Source: Codonopsis lanceolata
Lineage: Eukaryota; Streptophyta; Magnoliopsida; Asterales; Campanulaceae
NCBI GenBank assembly: GCA_013146195.2
Contig: CM028379.1
Location: forward strand, 111,904,168 to 111,968,167
DNA: 64,000 nucleotides
Direction: 5' to 3'
This document shows, piece after piece, positions 32,800-42,905 of the stretch. The notes under the pieces were generated by a model. That model saw nothing but the letters and a program-made list of their open reading frames with translations, made no database searches and was not told the DNA's origin. The stretch's first letter is position 1; every line of letters begins with the position of its first letter. The position numbers were made by a program, and so were the translations under genes.

Positions 32800-34081
32800 T
32801 GTTGATTCTTATGCTAGATTTATATCTGTTCAATTCATTACCCTAGTTTTATACTTCAGTGGCTAATCGGGCTGCGTATCGATTAGCGTGGCAACTGTGT
32901 ATAGAACTTTGCCAAGTATAGTTTTTAATAGGACTTTACAGGTTCAGCGGAAGACCTCTTCACAAGCTTCATCGGAAGACCTGCTCAAAGCTTACAAACG
33001 GCAGACCTTGTGTCCACCTGATCTCTCATGACGTGTCCTATCCAGCAATGACTCAATGGATTAATTCAAATTTATCTTCATCACTGTTTGAATTTATCTA
33101 AGACATTCCCTGACACATCAAGCCCGCCGAAAGCAGCTTTCCGAAAAGCATGAAGACTTTTCGCAAACTGAACAGTGAAAGCAGGAAAGCAGACTGTCAC
33201 CTACTGTTTGTAACAACTCTCAGATCTGACACCTAGATTGCCCAAGTTTTAGAAGATCTCAGAAATCATTCCATGCTCTAGATATCCGTGAATACGAAAT
33301 TCCTGACTAACAGCCCCATGCATTTAATGCATTTTACCTTACAAAGCTGTTACAGTCTTCATCTTCTCCAACGGATCTTTTTGAGTGCACCTGCTATAAA
33401 TGTTGCCATTAAAGACTGGAAAAACAACCTTGTATAGAATCGATCGAACACTTGAAGAATTGCTCTGAAACTCTACAACTCCAAGTATTACTACTCAGTG
33501 CATTCAAGAGATCCTCAACAGATCTAGAAGTCCTCGTCAACAACAAGAAGCCGAGCATCAACATTCATTTCTATACTTCTGTTGTTATTCATTCATTAAC
33601 TATACTTCTGCACAAATTAAATATCTTGTTTATACAGATATTTAATTCCTTAGACCCCAAACACAAGTCAATACTTTGTACACGATCCATTAGGTATATT
33701 CTTTGTAATAGATCTAGTGGAAAATATAGTGCACTATTTAAATCCAAGGTTGACTGGCTTGGTGGTGGACGTAGCACTCTTTATAGTGTGAACCATCCCA
33801 AATTACTTGTGTTATTTCTTTACTGTTTATCTACTATTTGAACTATTTATTACTTTAGTTATCTTTAACCTTATTTCAGCAGAACTTAAGTAACTTGTCA
33901 AAGGTCTACCGGTAGTCCTTATCGGCAGACTTGAAACAGCTACTTTGAAAGTCTTCCGCTACTTCAATCTTTTCATAGATTGTAAGTATCTTTCAAAGAA
34001 CTTAAACAAAAAGTTTTTAAGTGTATAATAAGCTATTCAACCCCCCCTTCTAGCTTATTATTGTGTCCGTTGGGACCCACA
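32800..34081 (+). mobile_element. SIRE-type solo LTR with perfect target duplication
   Basis: TGTTGATTCTT ... GGGACCCACA, 1282 bp, flanked by CACAT at 32795-32799 and 34082-34086. It matches the SIRE LTR at 5462-6716 throughout. It splits the minus-strand copia pol between protease and pre-integrase. Removing it and one CACAT rejoins the coding sequence around the 'FGNN' motif. It is a clear product of LTR-LTR recombination. Confidence 0.95.
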
Positions 34082-34086
34082 CACAT

Positions 34087-35276
34087 TATTACCAAATTTT
34101 ACCTCAGATCTAACCAACTCATTCAAATCTGAAAATAATTCGTTGCTCCCACACATATGATTGCTATACCCCGAATCCAAATACCATGTATTTTTATCAC
34201 TTGAGTTCTCACTACTACTAACCAACAACAAAGTTTCTGAATTTTTAACATTATTTTCAACATAATTATTAACATGATAATTTCCATTATTTTCCCTTCT
34301 ATATCTGCAATTAACGATTTTATGACCCGATTTTCCACAATTATAACAACAATTAATATTGTTACCTCCGTAATTATTACATCCACCTAATCTGTCTTGC
34401 CAATAATTGTTTCCTCCTTGTCCACCACTTGAGTTGTAATTGCCTCTGCCTCGATTGTTATAACCACGACCACCACCATTGTTGTAACCACGATTACGAC
34501 TATTGTTGTAACTTCGACCACCGCCATTATTGTAGCCACGACCACCACTGTTGTTGTAGCCACGATCACCTATATTATTGTTAACGCGACCACCTTTATT
34601 ATTGTAACCATGATCTCTATTGTTGTAACCATGACCTCTACCACCATGGTTTTGGCTTCCCTGAGTTGATCCACTATTATCCTTTGATCTATCATTCACG
34701 TTTTTCAAATTCACTTGATTTTGCAATGCAACTTCTTCTGTTTTCTCCGATCTTTCACCAAATAGTAACTCATGACTAATAAGGGCAGATTCTAATTCTG
34801 CTACCGTTAACGCCTTCAAATCTTTAGTCGCCATATTTATTTCTGCAGCACCTTAAAAAGCTTTCATCATCGAACGAAATTCATCTGAAACATTATCTTT
34901 GTTTGCCTTTATATCTAAAGCAAGATCACTCACACGAGAGATATACTCTGAAACTTTCTCCGATTTTTCCATATTTATATTTTCAAAATTTCTTCGTCAA
35001 AACTCGTAAATAATTTCTCTTAACTTTATCATCACCTTCGTGCGTCTTTGTCAAAACATCGAACGCATCACGTGCTGATTTAAAACTAATAATCTTCTTC
35101 TATACATCATCTTCAACTTCATTAAAAATATAATCAAATGCTTCAACAGACTTGATTTTCTCTCATTTAGTTACATTCTCCGCAAGTTTCTCATCTTTAT
35201 ATTTTTCTAAATCACAAACCACCAAAAAATTGTACATCTGACATCAACAATCATAAAAATTAATTTTTCCATCAAA
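34087..35276 (-). pseudogene. Copia gag and protease start, minus strand
   Basis: The open part (34834-34087) starts MATKDLKALTVAEL. It runs through a long Gly/Asn/Arg/Tyr-rich repeat ('GGRGYNNGG' units). It then has a CCHC knuckle (CYNCGKSGHKIVNC) near 34330 and the protease site (WYLDSGYSNHMCG) near 34160. Upstream, 34835-35276 holds the N-terminal gag with several stops and shifts ('SARDAFDVLTKTHEG' near 35060). The lineage looks like a Tork-type copia. It belongs with the LTR at 35339-35733 and with 32126-32785. Confidence 0.85.
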
Positions 35277-35733
35277 CTTGGGACCCATATAAACCTTGCT
35301 ATAAACCATCTTGACCACGAACTAGCTCTGATACCAAATGTAGAGAAGATAATAATAATAATACTAATAGATAATTAGTAGTATAATGATGAAGGCAGCT
35401 GGTAGATTAAGAAGTATGAAGAAAACAATTATGCACAGTGAATTTGATGGATAGAATTGTTAAGGGAACCAATCCGAACTTAGAACCATATACACAAACC
35501 AAGGAGGGGATTATGGAAGATGAATATGTTGTTTCTGTGAGATGTCGAAGAGCAGAAAACCAATTAGAAAGAAAGGGGGCGGCACACTATAATATTTTTA
35601 GGACTGAAATTATTATCTCACTCTTATTAGAATATCTCAATGATACACATATTTATAGTAACCAACTAGGTTAAAAACTAATACATAAATAAATAAATCA
35701 TTTATCTAATTGGACTTGGTTTAGAGCCCAACA
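35277..35733 (-). mobile_element. 5' LTR and leader of the minus-strand copia element (copy B)
   Basis: LTR 35339-35733 (395 bp) and primer site GCTCTGATACCA at 35325-35336. Here the LTR is still attached to its gag, unlike copy A. Its outer flank is the same as in copy A. Confidence 0.88.
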
Positions 35734-35754
35734 TCCACTTTAAAAAATGACAAA

Positions 35755-35899
35755 AACTTATGTAAGACGGTCTTATGGATATTTTTTATTAGACGGATCA
35801 TTCTTATCAGATCCACCGTGTGTTGTTGGGTTGAGCTGTGAGAGAGTGAAGCTCCATCTTACGAATTAAGATCAGTAAAATGGTCTTACAGGAGACCTA
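35755..35899. mobile_element. Small MITE with GTAAGACGGTC ends (copy B)
   Basis: Counterpart of 18260-18404, slightly more diverged at its inner right motif (AGTAAAATGGTCTTACAGG). Confidence 0.6.
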
Positions 35900-36274
35900 C
35901 TCTTCAAAAATTAAGGCATAAAATTGTCATTTTATTACTAAAGAGCTACTAAACATGATATTTTCTTAAAAAGTTTAACTATCAAACGGGGACTTTTTGC
36001 CCAGAATGGATGGAGTACTACACTAATGAATATGTTCACATAATTTGAATTATGTTGTTTTCCTCTAGTTAATATATTCACTAAATGAGAATATATAAAT
36101 CAATATATTCAGTAAATGAGAATATATAAATTTAAAAAAAAAAGATTACTTCTCATTATTATCATAACTTAATCCAACATCATAAATTAAAAAATATTAT
36201 CATCAAGCACATACCTCTAGGGGGCTCTTCTAATCTAAATGTATAGGATATGTCATAGCTTAACCACAAGTCTA

Positions 36275-36313
<39 letters not shown>

Positions 36314-36342
36314 ACACCAAGACACAAGTAGAAATATGTTTC
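35900..36342. other. Copy B flank with TA microsatellite
   Basis: Collinear with 18405-18820, then a pure (TA)n run (about 36277-36310). The GT and ATGT parts seen in copy A are absent. A short non-shared stretch containing GTTTC (36338-36342), the target duplication, follows. Confidence 0.75.
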
Positions 36343-38364
36343 TGATGTGCGTGAACGCAACTCGGGCAAGATTACCCGGCCGTATTAAGTAATAAAGTAC
36401 GTAAGTACGAGTCGATCCCACGAGGAATGCACGTAATTCTCACTCCAACTAAGTACCGAAATTATGCTAACTAATTATATTTAAGCGAAAATAAAATGAA
36501 TTAAAATCTAAAAATATAAACAACCTAGAAAGCAATTAAATCTATACTAAAGCGGAGGTGGTTTGGCAACAACAAATCAAGATAGAAATATAGGAACGCA
36601 TTATTTCTAGTCTAGCCGGTGTTTTAATTTAATTCTCTTTTTGCTTTTCTTTAACTCAAGTCTTGGTAGTCGGACGCGCTATTTTATTCGCTACGAGCTT
36701 TCGCTACGTATAGCAAATCTAGCTATCTCTCAACCTTGCTACGGGCTCATATCATCGCAACACATAACACAGGGGAGAAAATAACTGCATGTGTAAACAA
36801 GCATCCAAAGACTATCTACGCGCAATCTCCTTTCGGTCTCACGCCACGCAAACTACTATTGTGATTTTCGGAATAATAGGAAGGGCTTTCGCTTCGTATC
36901 CTATCATTCTAGTGATCATCTAATGGTTCGCTACGCCATTAAAAGCATGAAGCACACACAATAATAACCAAGCGCATGGGTAATACTTCGCAAAAAGAAA
37001 CTCTCTATATTTTTCTACTAAGTCATGTTGGTAGCCGAGACAACTAAATTGGCTAACTACGGGCTTTCGCATCTTATAGTCAACCCTAATCTCCCCGACC
37101 TCGCGAATGGCTAAGGTGGTTCGACCGCGTATCAAATCTAGTCTCATTACGGCTATCGGTGTGTGTCACAAAACACCAACTACTAAATTGATTGGTCCGA
37201 AATATAAAGGGAGCTCTCGCGGATCCTAAATATTTCTAAAATCATTTAATTATTGGCCAGATAATTAAAAGCATTAATTTCACAAAATAATAACCAACAT
37301 GCTTGTGTACTAAATAAAGAAATAAATTAAATTAAAACACTACATTGGACATAAAAATTAATTGCATTTCCATAAATATTTTAAGCACCAACCAATTCAA
37401 CAACTACAAAATAAATCATCCCAAGAATATACAACAATTTATCAAAAGATAGGTTGAAAGAATTAAACCAATGTTGCTCGAATCCGGGGTTGAAATCTTT
37501 TGCATTTGCGTCCTTGGCCCTTGAAATAATGTTCCAAACCTTCAAGTTGATCAAGTTTCAAGGAATTGGAAGAGATGTTTGGTGAAATGGGGATGGTGCC
37601 CCATTTAGGGCTTATGCCCGTAAATGGGGCTATTATTTTCAAAAATGAGCTGCCTGGAAACAAAAGGGAGAAGGCAATGGAGAGGCCGGACAAGCAGGGG
37701 TATTTTCGGCAGAGCAATGGAGAAATAAGGGCTGAAAGGGAAAGAAAAAGCTGGCTGGGTCGCGGCTGTCCATGGGCAAATCAAGGAGAAAGGGCGGGTT
37801 GATCCAGGTTGAAAGTGGGTTGATGGTGTGAGAGGTAGTGGGTGAAATGATGGGCTGGAGGGTCAGGATGGGCTGGAGGAAAACGCGGGTCAACCCAATC
37901 CATGAAGAAGACCGCGAGTCCGCTTAGTGGAGAGAAGCCGGCAGAATTCGCCACGTGGCGCCAGCGGGTCTTCAACAGCGCACAGGGGCCTGTATGCAAT
38001 TGCGGCGGCTGCCCTTCATTTTCTGTTTGTTGCTCCGGTACCCCTAAGCCTTCAGAAATTGGCGCCGCCTTCCAGAATTCTCCCAGGTTTGCAAATTCAT
38101 CCTCCGTTAATATTTTCAGCCTCCGTTAGCCTCCTTTTGCCTTGGATCTCTTAACGGGCTTAACGAACTTTGTCTAAGTAATTTCTAAATTAACTTTTAA
38201 GCCCGGAATTGTCTCGAATTTCGTGCTAAACATCATATTAAAGCTCGATTATGCTTGGAAACCTACATTAAGTACAAAAACACAAATAATAATATTTCCA
38301 AAGCATAATTAATTCAAAAATAGCACAAAATAAAAGAAAATTCGTGGAAATCTTGCGCTCATCA
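36343..38364 (-). mobile_element. Athila-like solo LTR
   Basis: Plus-strand ends TGATGTGCGTG ... GCTCATCA, 2022 bp, flanked by a perfect GTTTC duplication (36338-36342 and 38365-38369). The orientation follows from similarity of its left part to the LTRs at 41099 and 45927. Their primer sites show that this end is the 3' end of the LTR. It is a related but distinct subfamily. Short open frames inside carry no motif. Confidence 0.9.
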
Positions 38365-38369
38365 GTTTC

Positions 38370-38625
38370 GCCTATTGCAAGTCCTTTATATCGCGGCCCC
38401 TTGGGGCGGCATCCACAATGGACACCCAATCTCACACTCTGAAACCATTTTAGAGTCTTTTTTGACAAACTTAAGCCCACAATGACCACTCAACCTCACC
38501 CTCTACCCCTAAAATCTTTTAAGTCTCACTCCAAATGTGGGAGGAGTTATAGTGGAATAGTTACTCCACTTTTCTTCTCCCCCATGCATTTTCTCTCTCC
38601 CTCTCCTTTTTTTGTTTAGTTATTA
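38370..38625. other. Copy B flank between the solo LTR and the MULE
   Basis: After about 36 unshared bases it is collinear with 18888-19061 of copy A. It ends in TAGTTATTA (38617-38625), the left 9-bp target duplication of the MULE. Confidence 0.8.
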
Positions 38626-38878
38626 GACTTAATTCTCAATTTGGACACTCTACTATTGTGAATAGTCCGCTAAACTCACTAGATTACCATTTTTCACAGT
38701 TTGGTCACCCTACTTTACCAAAAGTATCACGTTAGTCACACCGTCTGTTTTTTAGATAAATCGTTTAAAATATTTTCGAAAACCCGAAAATACCCCCAAT
38801 GAAATTATTTTTATTTTATTATTTTCCATACCTTCATCTTCTTCCCCAATTTGATTTCATAAACTCTGTACCCCCAAC
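38626..38878. mobile_element. Left terminal inverted repeat of the MULE (copy B)
   Basis: It starts GACTTAATTCTCAATTTGG after TAGTTATTA and runs to the inner boundary GTACCCCCAAC, where the Athila-like array begins. It is fuller than copy A, which lost about 50 bp in the middle. The right arm is 48253-48398. Confidence 0.85.
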
Positions 38879-39200
38879 TGATGTGCGCGAATGCAACACG
38901 GGCAAGAATACCCGGTCGTATCAAGTAATAAAGTCGTAAGTACGAGTCGATCCCACGAGGATAGAGCTAGAAATAAATCATAAGTACTAAAATTGGGAAC
39001 ACCTAATTTTATCTAAGCTAACGGAAATTTGATTTAAAATAAAAATAAAATAAACAAAATAAAGGCAAGAAAGTAAACTAAATTAATGCGACAATGAAAT
39101 GGCGGCAACATCAAATCAAGGTTAAAAAAATAGGATTGTGATATTTCTAATCTAGCCAATGTTTAATTTAACTCTCTATATTTTTCTTAACTTAAAAATT
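38879..39200 (-). mobile_element. LTR 1 (partial) of the Athila-like array
   Basis: The 3'-terminal ~320 bp of the LTR, starting TGATGTGCGCG on the plus strand. It is then joined directly to internal sequence (AACCAAAGC). About 1.5 kb of LTR and 1.1 kb of interior are missing between them. Confidence 0.85.
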
Positions 39201-41074
39201 AACCAAAGCTAGAGCTTAGCTTAAAAATTATAAAGAGATCCACACATGGGCACTATTTAACATGAATGAGGGAAAGCTAGCACAAAAATCACAAAATATC
39301 CTCAACTATGCATGTAATAATCTCAAGATCGAATCCAAGAAAATAATGCACATACAACTCAATGAGCGCCAAAGTGATGAGATGAATGATCAAAGCATAG
39401 TTAATGGGGTCCAAATTAGCTTGAAATTTACTAAAAATTTTCAAAACATTCCCAAAAAATCAAGGGCAAAAATAAGGCCGACCCCACCCCCAAACTTAGA
39501 ACCGAACATTGCCCACAATGTTCATGATCATAAAAATGCATATAAAGGGGGGATAAAAGAGAAGAGAAAACTCCCGCAAAGTCGGTTCACTTAAATTCCA
39601 AGCCATGAATACTTCACTCCATGAATCTCCGCGAGGCACCCCCAAACATCAATAATTGCTCAACCCCTACATCAAATCAAAGCTCAAAAGAAATGTATGA
39701 GAGCAATTATATTGTAAATAAAATTAAAATAAAAAGAAAATATTTTTGGTGTGAGGACTCTATGTACACCTCCCTACAAGCCTACAAACTTGGGAGGGCT
39801 TCGAAAAGCGACTCAAAATACAAGACATATAAATACAAAAGAAATAAAAGAAACCAATTTTTCGCCTACGGAGGCACCTGTTCATTTAGAAACGTGCACA
39901 TGGCATTCCCATAAAATCCATGACCAAGGAAGTGCTTTAATTGAAGTCCTTTAAGCTTGAACACCTCCTTAGTTGCCGACTCCCGAAAAATAGCCCATTT
40001 GAACATGTCGGCAATAGGAAATATCACACCCAACTCACTTAAGTGTATGAATTCTTCTTGATGCTCGAGAGGTGAGTGGAAGTAAGAAATTTGAGCCTCA
40101 ATGCTCGGTGGAGTGAAATGAGGAAACTGTTCCGTGAAGCTTTCATTTGGGCCAAAAGAATCATCCTCTTCAAAAATGCTTGGATGCACCATCTCATTAC
40201 TAACATACTTTTCAAGGGTGGGAGAACTTGGCATAGGGTGGGGAGCATGATTGATCACTTCACACTCACAAGCTTCTATACTTTGGTCTTCCACTGCGAC
40301 ATGGATATGAGATTGAGGCGCTTCCAAGTGAGGTTGTCCCAAGATACTCGAAATTCCACTCTCATTATTGAGAGATAGATCATTGTAAAGCTCCATTTCC
40401 ATTGGGTTTTCCTCGACATTGAGTTGAAGGTCTTCTTGAGGTGATTCATCAAGGGCAATACCGAATTCCTGCATTGTAGCTTCCCAATTGTGAGGAGGGA
40501 CTATGAGCTTAATGGCTTCTATCAACAAGGCTACTTGAGGCTTTAGACTTTGAATTGTTTCTTCTTCTGTGAGCGAGCGTCTCTCAACTTCTCAAGGGTA
40601 ATTGTTGCTCATAGAATTCGGATCAAAGGGGTGATGATGGGGGTCTTCATGATGATAGTGAGAGGAAGAAGCATAAGAATTCGACTCCATCCCAAATCCA
40701 CATGGATATGGGAAATGATTTCCTTAACGATTCTCGCAAATAAAGTTTGGATGGGGCGGATTATAATTCATAGCCTCGGTTAACGCCATCTCATTCTCAT
40801 AAATTCCCGGCATTCCATTCCATGCCCCTTGATCAAAGTCCCAATTGACATTATTCCAAGCCATCGCTTCAAGCTGGCTACAAGAACACCCACTAAACAA
40901 ACAAGATCAAATGCAAAAGAACTATATTAAAAAAAAAAAAAAAAACCTACTCTAACAGAAAGCAAAAACTAACTACAACTAAAATTAAAGCAAATAGAGA
41001 AAAAAGAAAAAAAAATGCTTAAATTAAAATTAGGCAAGCTTGGCATTAATATCAAAATAAATTCTAGAAAACTA
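39201..41074 (-). mobile_element. Internal region 1 of the Athila-like array
   Basis: Collinear with 44036-45902 and very similar. It contains the ORF at 39866-40864 and an A tract near 40927-40945. No gag, protease or pol domains are seen. Confidence 0.85.
39866..40864 (-). pseudogene. ORF of the non-autonomous Athila-like element, copy 1
   Basis: The ATG at 40864 (MAWNNVNWDFDQGAW...) begins a frame of about 330 codons with TAA near 40730 and TGA near 40595. It is then open for 220 residues to 39866. The product is acidic, rich in Glu, Asn, Pro and His, with 'LLIEAIKLIVPPHNWEATMQ' in the centre. I recognise no retroviral domain. Conservation of the frame in the second copy suggests that the element encodes a protein of its own or the relic of a gag tail. 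Confidence 0.5.
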
Positions 41075-41092
41075 TCCCCGACAACGGCGCCA
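41075..41092 (-). other. Primer binding site of array element 1
   Basis: The minus strand reads TGGCGCCGTTGTCGGGGA, the tRNA-Asp-type primer site usual for Athila-group elements, seven bases from the LTR end. Confidence 0.85.
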
Positions 41093-41098
41093 AAAACT

Positions 41099-42905
41099 TG
41101 ATGTGCGCGAACGCAACACGGGCAAGATTACCCGGTCGTATCAAGTAATAAAGTCGTAAGTATGAGTCGATCCCACGAGGATAGAGCTAGAAATAAATCC
41201 TAAGTACTAAAATTGGGCACACCTAATTTTATCTAAGCTAACGGAAATTTGATTTAAAATAAAAATAAAATAAACAAAATAAAGGGAAGAAAGTAAACTA
41301 AATTAACGCGACAATGAAACGGCGGCAACATCAAATCAAGGTTAAAAAAATAGGATTGTGATATTTCTAGTCTAGCCAATGTTTAATTTAACTCTCTATA
41401 TTTTTCTTAACTCAAATTTTTGGTAGTCGGGTGCACACTAATATTTTCTACGGGCTTTCGCTACGTATAGAAAACCTAGCTATCACTCATCCTTGCTACG
41501 GGCTCATATCATCGCAACACATAACCTAGGGGAGAAAATAGCCGCGTGGTAGATCAAGCACCCAATGACTATCTACGGCCTTCGACAATCGGTGTGCTTT
41601 AGAGACGTAAACAATTATCACGATTTTCGAAATAATAGGATGGGCTTTCGCTTCGTATCCTATCATTCTAGGGTTCATTTAATGATTCATGATTTCATTA
41701 AAAGCATTAAGCACACAATGATAATGACCAAAAATATATGAGTAATACATCAAATAGAGAGAATTTAAATTAAAACATCACATTCAACATAGATAAAAAT
41801 CACAATCCAAAAATATATTTAACACGTAATTAATCAAATAGAGAGAATTTAAATTAAAACATCACATTCAATATAGATAAAAATCACAATCCAAAAATAT
41901 ATTTAACTCATAATCAAGGTATCAAGATAAATATAAAGTTTTTCCAAAAATTACAACACTAAAATAAATAAAGTAGTGGAAGAATTAAACCAATTAATGT
42001 TGCAATCTTGGTTGACTTCACTTAATCTTGCTCCATTGACCCTTGATTTGATGTTCCAAGCCTTCAAAATGGATGCATTTTTTTAATTTTTGGTGGAGAG
42101 ATGGAGAGGTGGATAAATGGAATTGTGGGAAGAGTTTTAGGGCTGCTGCCCTAAAACTGGTTGCTGCCTGCTCAAAAATTACGGCTGGAAAGGATAAAAT
42201 GAAGGGCAAAGGAGGCAGGGGCAAAAAGGGAAGAACAAATGAGTTTTAGGGGCAAAATAGAGAAGAAAAGGGGGCTGGGTAGCGGCAGGGGCTGGGGCAA
42301 ACCATGAAGAGGGACCGTGGGTCTGGACCAGGGGAAACGGCCTGGAGATGAGAGGTGAAGTGGGCTGCAGAGCGGGTGTATGGGTTGGAATGGGTCGGAT
42401 GGATCCGGATCCGGTAGCAGGAACACACGGGTCAAGCACAAGAGGTGGGTGACGTGGCTGCCTCATGGAGCGACAACACATTATGAAAGTTTCATTAATG
42501 GCGCCATCCTCCCCTGTATTTTGAAGATTTACTCCGGCTTCCATTGCTTCCAGAATAGTACTCCGGTGCCCCTGACTTTCTGATTTTTCCTAACGAAGTC
42601 CTTCTGCTCCCAGACTTCTCAAATAAGTCCAACCGTTAGCCCAGTTAGCCTCCGTTAGGCCTGCTGTGCTTTGAAATACTTGACGAAACTTAACGGCAAG
42701 TATTAAAACTCAACATTGAAGCCCGGAATTGCCTCGATTTGCACGTATTGAGCCATAAAATCTCGAATATGTTTGAGATACCTACATGAAGCACAAAATA
42801 CATAAAAATAATATCTCAAATGCAATAAATCATTAACCAAAGCTCAAAATAATCAATAAAATTCCGAAAAATAATGAAAATAAAAGGAAAATTACAAGCT
42901 TATCA
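41099..42905 (-). mobile_element. LTR 2 of the Athila-like array
   Basis: Plus-strand ends TGATGTGCG ... GCTTATCA, 1807 bp. It is followed on the right by ACACCCCCAAACTT, the inverse of a purine tract. It contains an 84-bp tandem duplication (units from 41751 and 41835) that LTR 3 lacks. This explains most of the length difference. Confidence 0.9.
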
